Assembly: GCA_018105865.1 (NCBI GenBank)
Contig: CM030832.1
Coordinates: 10,583,656-10,647,655, forward strand
Direction of reading: 5' to 3'
From: Metaphire vulgaris
Taxonomy: Eukaryota > Annelida > Clitellata > Crassiclitellata > Megascolecidae
Length of the DNA stretch: 64,000 bases
Shown here: positions 11,301 through 24,714 of the stretch, piece by piece
Layout: every line of letters begins with the position of its first letter
Numbering within the stretch: the first letter of the stretch is position 1
The notes under the pieces: generated by a model
What the model was told of the DNA's origin: nothing
Database searches by the model: none
What the model saw: only the letters and a program-made list of their open reading frames with translations
Position numbers and translations under genes: made by a program

Positions 11301-14300
11301 GTTTTGCACCATAGTTAGAAAGAGGAAAAAAAGCTAAACAATGGTGCAAATCTCATCTTTTTAGCATCCTATATAGCCTGAGATCCAGCAAATTTAAAAC
11401 GTTACAGCAATCATTTCTGAAGAACCTTTTCCAAAAATTAAATCCCTGATCGGTGACAGAGTCTGAAAATTTAATCCACACTTGAGGGGTAACATTTAAA
11501 AAAATAGGGTTTGAGGTTAGGAAAGAGTAAATATATATAATAACGGGGCAGGGCATTGGGAGAGGGAAGGGAGGTTTGTGAGTAGGAAGGTGGGCTGTAC
11601 GGGTTTTGAGAGCAGCGTTGTGTAGGTTTGGAAAGGGTTTACATTTCAAGTGGGTTTTCTATATTCACCGCTGATGGGTTGGGGCCTGGGAGATTGGGAG
11701 AGGGATGGGTAGTTGGAAGGTGATAAGGAGAGGAAGGGGAACAGGGGGTTTAGAACTGGGGCGGGAATGGGTTGGGGCTGGAATGGGTTGGGCCTTTGAC
11801 CATTGGAAAGGATGGGGATTCTAAGGAAAAGGGATAATGACCAAGGGAAAGAGGGATTTGGGGCGGGGCCGGAATGTGTTGGAACGGGGTGATTGGGAGA
11901 GGGATGAGGAGATGGAAAAGAGATGGGGAGAGTATTCTAAACAATGGGGTTTGGGGCAAATTGTCCATGGGTTACATTAAATTATTGGGAGAGGGATGGG
12001 GAGAGAAAAGGGTCATTAAGATATTGAAACTTGAACGGGGGTTTGGGGGCGATTGGGAGAGGGATGGGGAGAGGGAAAAGGGTTGGGGAGACGGAAGGGG
12101 GAAGGGGGGTTTGGGGGCTATTGGGGGGATGGGGAGAGGGGAAGGAGATGGGATAGGGAAGGGAAAGGGGGTTTGAGATCCGGGGCGGGAATGGGTTGGG
12201 CCTGGGTGATTCAGAAGGTATGGGGTGAGGGAAGGGGACGGGGTTTAGCTGCAATTATTGCGTATTAAACGCTCCGGTTTGATTAAACAATATTTGGTTG
12301 TCAATGACAACAGCGTCTTACAATATTTGTCATTGTTGCAGTCGGACAGACAGACATGCAGTTAATTATATATATAGATGACTCTCGTATTGACCAAAAG
12401 AGTGAATAGCAGTTGAGGCATATTAAAAATTATTTTCCTTAATTGCTTGCTTTCAGAGACACAGCTGGTAGCTTGACAAATAAAGAAAACATTTACAAGG
12501 ATGATTCTAGAATCCCAAGATATTCATCTCCACATGATATAAATGGCCTAACACCTCCTGATTATCGTCCCACTACAATGGTCACTTCCAACCACCAGGA
12601 AATGAATCATAATCTATTCCAGCCATTTAGACAGTCAGGTACATTTAGCCACTTTGACAGTCGTGCACCACAGGCGAACAGTTTTGGTACTGGTATGCAG
12701 TTATCAGCAGCAAATGCACCGGCTGTAAATGTGAGTACCGGTAATCTAGACTTTCATACAACATCTCAGAGAAATTCTTTCAACAACGTGTCTGCCGAAG
12801 GTCATCCAAGCAGATTTATGGAAGGTCATCTTGGCAGGTCGACAGACTTCAGTGATGGTTTTAACTATCCAGGACCATCACATGAAATAACTGAAGGTGC
12901 TCCTTGGCAGACTGTTTCACACAACTTTGATGATTATGGTCGCCTGCTGTCGGCAAAGAATCCTCAACAGAATGAAATGGGAAGAAAGTTGAATGCATAT
13001 GGAACTCGTTATAGGTTTCCTCAGTCAAATTCTATGGATGGTTCGTTGGAATTTTCTCTGACTGGCAAAAGCAGCGACCCATCAAGAACTTGGCAGGAGC
13101 AATCAACGCATGCTCAGAACCAGGCTTTGAGACGTACAGATCTACCGATCCATTCGGAACAGTTATTCACTAACAGTAGCCAGGTCCCTGAACCCACTTT
13201 TGATAGGAATTACTACTCCCAGCTGCAGTTTTTTGAACCAATGACCCACAGTTCAGAGAATGGTGATTATTTGTGTCCGCAACCTTCAGTTCCAACAGCC
13301 GTACGAAATATATATATCGATGACCTTGCTGCAACAAAGACACCGCATTCTAGGAAAGACCTCTTGCAAGCAAAGGATCTCTCTCAGAGACGAATGAATG
13401 AATCAAACTTCTTCCAATTTCCAGAAAGTCCTCCTAAGCAGGTAAAAATGCTTAATTTTCTCTCTCAAAGTGCTGTCTTAGAAGAAATTGTAAAGAATTC
13501 CTTTAAAATATCCTTTGAACTTTAGCTTTTGTTTGTCCTGAGCAATAATTTTCCTCACAGATATTAGCAAGTACAAAAGAATAGCTTTATTACTGCTTGT
13601 GCTAGCATGATATATACATATATTTATATATTTTATATATACCTGTACATACACATATTTGACATATTTATATTGATTTTATTCATGTTTAATTAGAGGA
13701 CAGAGAAAGTGAGAAAGGAAAAATATATAGAAAGGATGGAATTTATAGCTAGTCGATCAATACTGGGGCACTATTTATCGGACATCCATCTGGCTCATGT
13801 AAATTATTGCTTGCAATTAACATGTTCTGATGTCTTGAAATTGATGAAACCAGTCTTCTTTTATTGCTTCTTTTATTGCAAGCTGTTTATTGTAAGTTGA
13901 AATGCACAGGCTGTAGAGCATTTCTTCTGAATTTGCCCATACAGCTGAGTGCAAGCATTTTTGCAACCATAGCAGCAAAAGCAGGTCAAATATTCTGCCA
14001 AGATACATCATTGATAGAGAAGATTGTTAGCACGATCCTGTTTTATGCAGTTCACCAAGTTCAAATCTTTGAAGTATAGTTTTGAAATTTGACCAGGACA
14101 CTTTTATACTAAGCCTTATGTATGGATCAAATTTTTCAGCTCAACTCCTAACCCAGCTGCAGTTATCCAACTTAGCCTGCACCTTCTCACTTAACACTTT
14201 GCACCCTTTTCAAGTTTCAATGTATACAACTTGCATTCAATGTGTATTACTTCTTCTCAAGAGCATTCGTTCATATGATGGTTCTTTTGACCAGTCAATT

Positions 14301-15922
14301 GAATATCATGAATCACTTTGTTGCTAAGCAATGATTTATTTTGATCAATTATTTGTTCAACTCTTGCACACTGATTACTGGCAAATAACTCTCGCAAACT
14401 GATTAAGTATATTATTATTACTATTATCTAATGTTATCAATATTGTTATTATTATTATTATTATTATTATTACGTGGTTGTTAATGTACGTTAAGTCATT
14501 CACCTAGTGGAGAATCATAAATGTGGAGCAAGTCAAGGGCGAACAACTTATCCAAGGTCAATATGCAGACAGAGGCTATGGTCAAATTCAAAACCCACTA
14601 TCCTCCGGCTGTGTGGTAGGAATCCTACAGCTGCTTCACTCTGCCCCATTTTTTATTGAAAAAGAATTATATTAAATCATTAGTGATTATTTTATTTTGC
14701 TTTTGGTTCTCTGTAGCATTCTCAAAATCAATACTTCAACTCAGACGATCTTCAGAGGCAGAGTTCACATTATGCTGAAGGTGAGAACATGTATTCAGCA
14801 TGTAAATTGTCTAGTTTTTCTAGTGTTTTAGCTGGCAGTTTATTTTTAAATGACCTCTTTTACAGTAATTGCCTTACTGAAGACTTGACTATAGGACAGT
14901 TGTTCTCTATGTTCACTGAATTATCAAAGGCTTTCAGGATTTTAGTATTCAAAATATCTGTCTTAAAGAAACTTTGAAATACTCCTCGAAGAATGGATAG
15001 CATGATTTGATTTGATATTGATTAAGACAAAATCTTGTACCTATAGAGTGCTTGATAACAATGAACTAAGGTCTAAGGCACTACACAGTCCATATTAATT
15101 TCCACTCTGCACCAGTGGACATGTGAGTGTCCGGAAGTCAAACCAAGGTTAATTGTAAGTTGGCAGACATTCTACCAACTGAGACATTGAGGCATTTGTT
15201 CAAGAAATGAATGTGAGATGTTGGATCACAAATAGTAGTAGTAATATTTTTTTCTTCTGAAGTGAGTTGCTGTCAGAAATTAGCATTTGTCACATTCACT
15301 TGATGTTGCTTGCCATTGTTTGTTTCTTATTTAGTTTCACAGCATCTATCACAATCAAAGTCAGGTCCAACGGACTTTGCAGCAGAGGGCAAGAACAACG
15401 TTTATCAGCTGGAGCCAACATCGAATTCTCTTCCTCAGAGCATAATGTTAGATCGCTTGTTGCAGGAAAACCATATAAATAGATCAGTCGATGAATTGCA
15501 GCAGTCAAATAATTCTCATATGATGTCAAATGATGCCGCTGATGGTCCATGGAAAGGTTGGTTGTGTTTTGATATTAGTTGCAAATGAGGCATTCTGTTT
15601 GAAGAATATACGGAATTTCTTGTAAATTAGCCAAGGCTACATATCAGAATTAAAGGTTGCCATTGTTTTGTTGAAACTGTAAAGTTTTATTTTAATACCA
15701 CTACATAAAGATACACTGTAATTGCTCAGAATTGCTGTTGTCGTTGCCCTGCAGGGGTGCAATGAAGTAGCAGTAGGATTCTCGCCACACAACTGGAAGT
15801 TAGCGGATTGAAAACTGACCTTATCTGCTGTGTAGTTACCTTTGACAAGTTTTTCACCCCTGACTTGCTCTGTACTCACGATTATTCACTTTGTGAATGA
15901 CTATATGTGCATTAGCAGCCAT

Positions 15923-15962
<40 letters not shown>

Positions 15963-16405
15963 TCATCTAATGCAAATGCTGCGATTTGTTGTGATATTTG
16001 AAATTGTGCCATTTGAGTTTCACAAAGTATTGATAAATAAATTATTGTGATGGCTTTCCTTTTTTTAAGGTAAACAGACGTTAATTGGTCCTTACAATTC
16101 CATGCAGTACTCCTCAGTTAGTCCCAAGTTCAGTCAAAACCATGCCGTTGCCTCTCGAGCTTTTGAACCAATTAAAGAAGATCCAAACATGTCAGATACA
16201 GATGTTCTGGTAAATTATTAATACTGTGAACTGTACTGTTTATTTTAGTTTTAGGTGTGATTTGAATGATTGATTTTCAAAGGTCATTAGAATTCATTAA
16301 AATTGGCTAAAAATTATCAGTAGTTATGTTATGGGGTTTGTTTACATTTTAATTCAAGTGAACTCATTGTGTTTATAATTTATTTTATTATTATTATTGT
16401 TATTA

Positions 16406-16463
<58 letters not shown>

Positions 16464-17910
16464 GCATTCTTAGTCATGACTACTATCTCTGCTTGTATCT
16501 GTAGAAGTTCACTTTCTTTTTGTGTCAAATTCTGAGTCATTATTTCAGTCTTAGTGTTGATTGATGTTTCTGGCAAATATTGCCTGACTTTTAACATGTA
16601 TTGCTGGTTATGATGTATTGAAATATCTAAAGCACTCTTTAACATATGGCTGGGAACATTGCTATTTATGTTGTTATTTTAGAATTCTCGCACATTGCAA
16701 GACATGCAGAAGCATATGCTCGGACATGCACGTCTTCGACTCAGCATTTCTGTGAGGGATCTGGTCGGAAAAAGCGTGAGTGATTTTATTACATAAATGA
16801 TTTTAAGATATTTGACATACTTTTTACTGTAATGTAATGCTTATATGGAGATATGCATTTGAAATTTATGGTGTGTTTTGAAGGATGCAGTGCACTTGAA
16901 GATAGGTTTGGCAGTTGGTTGAAGTGCTGTGGTTGAAATGGAGAGGAGCTTTGAAATTGCATTTGCATTATTACCATTTACAGTGTAGTGTAAGATTTGC
17001 ACAGCGCATTTTCAATTTTGAGGCACGTGGTTGAGCAGTGGTTAGCATACTGGTCTGGAAAGCCTGTGGTCTGCAGTTCAAGTCCTGGCCACGGTAGAGA
17101 CTTTTCAGTTGTTTGTGTCCCAAACACCCCTAGCTGACTCAGCTGTGAATGAGGTGTTAACTCAGTGGAAGGAAAGGCAGTGAGGAAAAGACTGGCAACT
17201 GCCCTCATTCAGCTGATACCATGAAAAGCTGATGGTGCTAACCCTTTGGTTCTCCTACTGGTGCTAAGCATGCCTTTTTCCTTTATCTTTTTACCAAGAG
17301 GGATGCTATGGAATATGTGTTTGCCTTTATCTTTTTACCATGGAGTATGCCAATGAGTATAGCTTTATCTTTACCTTTTTCAATTTCTACTCAGAGGCAC
17401 TCTGGCTTTGGTGTCACTTGACATGGTGTATAACATGGTGCATTGAGTAAGCCATATTTGGCTTGAAAGTTTTGAAGTTTGAATCAGAAGAAATTGCCTT
17501 AATTATTCTTCTAACGATATGTGACCCAGCAAGTTGTGACCACCAGTCCAGTTGCTTTTAAGTGTATAATTGTCTTGAAATTTGGATCATCAAAATCCAT
17601 AAGTCTCATACCATTGTTATTTTGTTAAATATCAATTCTGAAATGAAAATGCTTGAGAACAGTCTTTGTTTGCAATAAAAACATTTATTGTGCAAAATTC
17701 AGTTTATGTAACCCTACTACTTCCTTTTCTGTGCTGTAGCAAGAGGAACTGGTGCTGCTTCTGATTCAATTAAGACGTAGTCAGACAAAGCTTGAACAGT
17801 TGCTCACGTGGGCCAGGAATCGTCTTTCAAGCGCTAGGCCTAAGGAAAAAGCCTACAAATTGGAGTAAATTTGACTGTTTTGGCTTGATGTACTTAAGGA
17901 TTTTAACAAC

Positions 17911-17944
<34 letters not shown>

Positions 17945-20900
17945 GTATCCATGGTTTAACCTTTTGCTCGGGTTAGCCGTCTTAAGACGGCGGCGGAAAA
18001 CTTTGACCAAACGGGGTTAGCCGTCTATAAACGGCGCGCTATATAAGCGACTGCGTACTGCGGACCTGCACGATTTTCAAAAATCCAACGCGGCAACCGA
18101 GTTAGCTCACATCCATTGGATAGGCGGCAGCACCGTTTTCGATAATACTGACTATATATTCAAGGGATATTGACTGTAGACTGACCAAGGCTGGAAAATG
18201 TATAGGAAAAATCTTCAGCCGGAGGCTAGAATGGCCATAACTACGCCGAATATGGTCCGATCTTCAAAATTTTTGCACTATTCTGTTCCAATTACACCTC
18301 CCAACAACTTTCCCGCTCACAGTTGGGGGGTCACCGCTGAAAAAATTTTTTTATTGAGCTTTGAAAAATTTTTGTCGGAGATGGTCCGATTTTGGGGTGT
18401 AGAGTGGACCCTACCCCAAAAAATTTTTTTTGCATGGATGGTTCGAAAGCCCAATAAAAATGCTCAACAATGGTGCAAACCGCATCTTTCTAGCTTCTAT
18501 ATAGCCTGAAATATACCGAGTTGTTCGGTTTTTCACATTGAAAATCCGTTCGCGTAATTGTCATTTCAGCAAGCAATTGGTACTTGGGTATGAAACTCCA
18601 TAATTACCCCAAATATGGTCCGATCTTCAAAATTTTTGCACCATTCTGTTCCAATTACACTCCTCTAGAACTCTATCACTCACATTTGGGGGTTTACCGC
18701 TGAAGACGTTTTGCTATTGACCTTTGATCAAAATTTGAACAAAATGTTGGGGAGGGGTCCGATTTTGGGGTGTAGAGTGGTCCCTACCCCCAACTTTTTT
18801 CTTTTGGCACGGATGGATAGAAAGAGCAATAAAAATGCTCAACAACGGTGCAAACTGCATCTTTCTAGCTTCTATATAGCCTGAAATTTAGTAAGTTTAT
18901 AACGTATATGTTCACGTTTTCATACGAACGCCTTTTCCAAAAATTAATTCCCCCGACGCGTGATGACTTTAAAAATTTAATTCCCCCTTTAAAAGGTTAA
19001 AGTGATTCAGTATGATCTGACCTGTATGAGAACCACTGTGTTCCATTCCACTTGGTCTTTCATTCTAATTTTGGTTTTGTTAATGTATCCCCATTCTTTG
19101 CCTTCTTGTGATGTAGTATCTTTGTTCGTATATTCTCTTTCTTTGTCCTCTTGTGCTCAAGTCTACAAATAACAACAAACTTTGCATAATATAATGTAAT
19201 AAATGCCTTGTTCAGTTGCACTACCGGTACTCACTGTACTACATACATACTACAATCTAATAGTTCTACAAAACCAATCTATTATCCTATAGTACTTTGG
19301 TTACTTATGAATGCTACAAATAAAAAAATGGAAATGAAATGCCTGATTGCATTTTATTGATACATTATTCATCATACTTTGTGATTTTTGACTACTGTTT
19401 GCTCTGTAGGGATTGAGTGTAAAGTAATTTGGCTAGCCCTGGAAATTGATAGTATCTGGTAGTTAAGTGACTTTCATGCGCCCATGTCAAGTCCGCAATA
19501 CACTAACTAAAGAAGGCTTTGAAGTATGTCATGCTGGCCGACTTAGTCATCGGATTCTTTAACATTTCCCTGCTTTTCTTGCTAAAGGCGAAAGAACTCG
19601 ATTGGAAGACTAGAAGATGCCCTGGAGCATGGACATGAATATTTTGTAGAACTACAGAAGCAGGCTGATGAAATAGAAAAGCAGATTGACGTAACGCAGC
19701 CGCTCATCAATCTTCTCGACAACATTGTGACTATGGGCAGTCTGTACAATGGAGATGGCCTCATGTATGCTTCACAGTACAAAAAGGTCAGTAATGCTAG
19801 AGCATTTAGTGGTGTAATTGTTGCTCTACTGTTTTTGTTTGATGAATTCTAAGTAATTGCTTTTGTATTTTCTATGTTTGATATATTATTGAAATCAGGT
19901 CTTACTTTTAGTTTTTCTGCATAAATAGGTATGTATGTCTCCTGAATTATTTTAATTTCATCAAGGCCATTATATAGACTCTTGTTTCAGTTGTATTTAT
20001 TTTGGAATATTTATTAACACGTTGGCCACCAGTAACGAGTTAACATGCCACTCTTTTGTCACTCTGAGCAGCCAGTGACACGTATACACATCACTATGTT
20101 TATATGATCTATATGGTAAATTGGCACCCCAGAAATCTTTCTTGTGACTTCCCAGACATAATAGACACATGCTACCATTTTTCTGCTGCTAGATTTTGCC
20201 TGGTATTGAAATAAAATCAATAGTCTTTGGATTATTTTCCACACATTTATTGCAAGTTTATTTGGGATATATCAACTGCATTTTATTTATCTCTAACATA
20301 AGAAAAAGTATATATGTGTGTTTGTCATTTAGTAGCATGAATATTTTGCTACAGTTCTTTTGCTTCATGCAGTCTCTGCAGGCTGTGGCTGGTGAATGCT
20401 GCAGCCACAGCGTAATCTATGGCCTGACAGTTAGTGCGTTAACAGACTTTGACTGGGCATGGTTCTTCAAGATACAGCTGGTGATTTCTGCTTAAAATTC
20501 TGGCAAAAGTAAGAAAAATGGATACTTTCTTTCCATCACGAGGTGTGTGTTTGTGTGGGTTGACGAGTTGTTTCACTTTTTAGGGTCAGTTGCATCCAGA
20601 TCAGATTGTTCCAACTAAAAAGATGCTGGAATTTTCTCGAATGAACCAAGAAGTACGACTGGCATCAAAACAGGAACATTCGATGCAGCAGTTGACTGAA
20701 GATGAGGTTGACCTTGAGGAGAAACTCCAGCAACTGTATGCACTAGATGCTATGCTCCAGGACCACTCCAACACCGTGACAAGCTTACAGGAAGACAAGG
20801 TATTGGGCTGGTGTATCTTTTCGTCTGTATCAAGACCAATGATTCATTCTGGATCGTAACACTGGTGGAGTCAAATATGTGCACAGATTCTATGTACATG

Positions 20901-22871
20901 ATTCTTGCATGAATGATAATACTTGCAGAAGTTGTTTTGTAACTTGGGTATTGATTGATTTTCTTAACAGATGATGCTAGAAAAGATGCTTGATGACATT
21001 AAGAAGGCAGAGAAAACTGAAACTGATAATTATGCTATGCAGCACTTTGCTCATCAGCGACAGACCTGCGAGAAAAATCTGTTGTCTGTCAGGCAGAATT
21101 TAGCAGAGGCATCAAAGGTGAGAATTTGGCAAGATTTCAAAATGCTGTTAGTTGTATAATTACATGAAAATATTGTGCTCTATTACATGAGATGAATATG
21201 AGCAGTTTATAACTAGCCTGCCTCTTGTAGAAATGTTGATGTTTTCTTTGAATAATTAACTCTTGTTTATTTGAATGCTATTTGTGATTCCGGCATAATA
21301 GTTTTGCATTTAAAGCAAAACTGGTAAGCTTATAATCTACAACATCGGTTCCCAGCTGGTGGTACATGGTGCCTCTAGGGGTATGCGAGTTGATAGCAGG
21401 GGATATGCAAAGAAAAACAAGAATTTAAAAAAAATTAAAGAAAAAAGGAGATATATTGTTATAGAGACATATACTATTGCGAATAATAGTTTTACATTAA
21501 AGCAAAACTGGTAAGCTTATAATCTACAACAGCGGTTCTTTCTGTGGACAGAAAGTGCAAAGAAAAACAAGAATTTAAAAAAAATTAAAGAGAAAAGGAG
21601 ATATATTGTTATAGAGACATATACTATTGCGAATAATAAATGTCTCTTTCTTTCTGTGAACAGAAAGTGAACACAAGACAAAATAGCTTAGATGCGCGTA
21701 GCGTGGGTTGGCAGCTTTGACTCTTCGTTCATGTTTTTGCGCTATATAAATTGACTTCTTAACCTAACCTGACTGACTGACCATCATCTTAAAACTGGCC
21801 AGTGTATTAAAAAGGGTTGGCAGCTTTGACTCTTCGTTCATGTTTTTGCGCTATATAAATTGACTTCTTAACCTAACCTGACTGACTGACCATCATCTTA
21901 AAACTGGCCAGTGTATTAAAAAGGCTCGAGAACTAAGGAATTTTGTCGTCATTTTTCGCTATGTTAACCTTTCAAACTATAAAATAAATAAAGAAACACC
22001 TAAAACTCTGAGTGAGTGGGGAAAACATCAATGGGGCGATGTAGTTGTTCAAGATTGAAAATCATAACCAGCATTTTTTGGGAATATGGTTGCCACATCA
22101 AAAATGTTTCAGGTTTTTAAGTGAAAAAAGCATTTACAAGCAGAAAAACATCACCAGGTCAAACAAAAATTTCTTGGTTTTCTTTTTTCTTGAAATTTGC
22201 AATTTATACAGCACATACCGATACTCGACCTCCCATGACCTTTCTCTCATCTGGATGCCCCCATCTGGTGGATGCCTGCAGTGGGGTAGACATGGGAAGA
22301 CATGGGGTGGTCACCTCAGGCGCAAAATTTTGGGGAGCACAAAACTATCAGGAAGGCACATATGAAATAATACACATGGAGTAACTACTACACAAAATGG
22401 CTGATGCTCTTTTTGCTTGTCAGACTTTTTCTGAAATTGAGGAGCACATATACCAGTTTCTCCCGGGTGCTGCCTGCCCATGCTACACCACCACTCCACT
22501 GGATGCCCAGGACCACCACCCTCTTTGCACGCTACTGATCTAGGGGTACACGCAAGGTTCATATTTTTCTAGGGGTACAAGTCTAAAAAACGTTAGGACC
22601 TGCTGATCTACAAGATAGTCTATGCTGTAAATTGATGTTGTTTTGTGAATTTATTTTGTTAGTGATCTGTTGGTTAATGGTTAGACATAGTTAAATATCC
22701 TTGGTTTTTGCATTGACTTTCATATTTCAGCGCCTGGAAGAAACTAACACAGACAATGCACGTGTTGAGCAACAAGTTGTTTTGCTGAGAAACAAGATAC
22801 ATGGAGGGCTAGTAAAGTCTCAAAGTGTGCCATCATTGGTGAGAGCTGTGTGTATTAATAGATAATATAAG

Positions 22872-22962
<91 letters not shown>

Positions 22963-23672
22963 GAATACACAACAAGATTATGTAGGCATCTCTGGTTTGG
23001 TCTGTAATGCATAGAGGATGCCATGGCTTTTATAGCTTCAGAGTTATTTATCCGTCATCGCTCATTCTTTTTTGTGCAGTTGAGCAGTTCTGGACGAGAA
23101 GCAATGAAAATGGAAGAGGAGCTGAAGAACATTCAGACAGTGATGAAAGGTCTTGCCACACAGGGCACAAAAATTTCAGAAGCCATGGAGAACTTGAAAT
23201 TGTCTCAGCCAGGAGCTAAAGGTTGTTTTAACTATTGCATTTTCTCCTTTATCATTAAGTCATTTCTGTGAAATTATTTGAACTTGATTAGCATCATTGG
23301 AGTAAGGCAATTTGCCTCTCAGTCCTGAAGGCGATTTTTGAGCATTGTTTAGCATGCTCTGGATTTTATAAAATAATTGACACCATTTTCAATTACTGTA
23401 TAATAAATCAAGTTTGAAAATGTTTGAAATTCAAGTTTTATTGGATATTTATATATCCTCGGGTCAGAAACTTCTTTATTCAAACCCACAAAATATAATT
23501 TTAACATTTGCAGCTTGCAATCCTTTCAAATTTCTGTGATGCTGAACTGAACATCATAAATTCAGTTAACAGCTGCAGCTTTTTATATCCTTGTGGTTTC
23601 CTGCTCACCTGGATTACTGCTCACATCGAGAATCTTTTCTTTTGTCATTGAAATTGATTTATAATTTATGAC

Positions 23673-23707
<35 letters not shown>

Positions 23708-24657
23708 GAAATTCAAATAAAGAATTTTTTACACAATAGGATGCAACGGTTTTTGACATTTAGTAGAGCTAGAAAGGGGAACACTGCTTTGCCAAGCTTA
23801 CATGGTTCCTGTTTGGCTATTGAGGCCTGTTACGAACATTTGTGTAAATTACCATTAGTGTTATTTTGCAACAAGTGAGTGATGTGCTGAAGTTTAGCAG
23901 CTAAGACTTGATAATTGTCGTAGCTTGACTTGTCAGTTATTCAAGACATTTAGTGGTTCAGCTTTTGCAGTCCTTACTTCAGTTTTCAGTTATAGGTACA
24001 AATGATAGCATGAAAGTGTCACCATCACTTGTGTATGTTTCTACTTTTTGTGAATTTGTGCGTTTTTAATTACGACCTTAATTATATCATGAAAGGGCAT
24101 TTTAATTGGTGATATTGTGATGGTGATTGCATTTTAGCGGCTTCTGCTGTAACGTCAACAGCAGTTGGTTACATGGAAACTGACCTCGATACAAAAGTGT
24201 CTCGTGACATATCCGTGCGCCAAGGCATCGACAACAGAATGGGAAGTTATTGGCCAGCAACAAATTCAAATGGAAATACGAATTATGGTTCTGTTTATTC
24301 TTCTCAGAACTCTCGTTTTCCGTTGTCAAGTACATCAAGGCTTCCAAATGATAGGGCAAAGATTGAATACAAATATTTTTCACCGCCTGTTACTCATCAA
24401 AATAGACTTCATTCGCATGGTGAGCCATCCGATCAGTATGGTAGTTGGTCAGAAAATCAGTATTATGGTCATCAGGGAAATCCTTCTGGACATCAACCAA
24501 TGACATCTAATAGCATCTTGTGGGGAAACAACTTTGCTGGTGACCAAAAGACTCAACCTAGTGATCAGTTTGAACAGTATGGTTCAAAAACACAGGTATC
24601 AAGATATAATGAGTTATATTTAGAAGTTCGTAAAATTATCATTCTTTTAGAATGTAT

Positions 24658-24714
<57 letters not shown>

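Larger units (their letters stand above)
21343..22605. mobile_element. hAT-type element with TSD ATCTACAA, internally duplicated
   Basis: ATCTACAA sits at 21335-21342 and 22606-22613. The ends CATCGGTTCCCAGCTGG and TTAGGACCTGCTG are decayed inverted termini. Inside are a duplication of about 146 bases (21411-21490 against 21557-21640), an exact 109-base tandem duplication, and a nested MITE. No intact transposase is seen. It fills most of PLEKHA intron 18. Confidence 0.8.
16683..23221 (+). other. Exons 14-20: coiled-coil region of the PLEKHA-like protein
   Basis: Seven exons in phase encode a largely helical, charged stretch of about 340 residues with heptad character. Examples are RLEDALEHGHEYFVELQKQ in 19588-19786, EVDLEEKLQQLYALDAML in 20584-20799 and MEEELKNIQTVMKGLA in 23080-23221. 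In PLEKHA5/7 the equivalent region mediates dimerisation and binding of junctional partners. Confidence 0.8.

Noticed and set aside
11750..12268. Gly/Arg- or Pro/Phe-rich ORFs of 70-100 codons
   Set aside because: All arise from the G-rich mosaic repeat; compositional bias only.
17019..17110. A tRNA gene
   Set aside because: A and B boxes are present but the acceptor stem and cloverleaf are not intact, and a body plus repeated tail and target duplication follow, so it is a SINE head.
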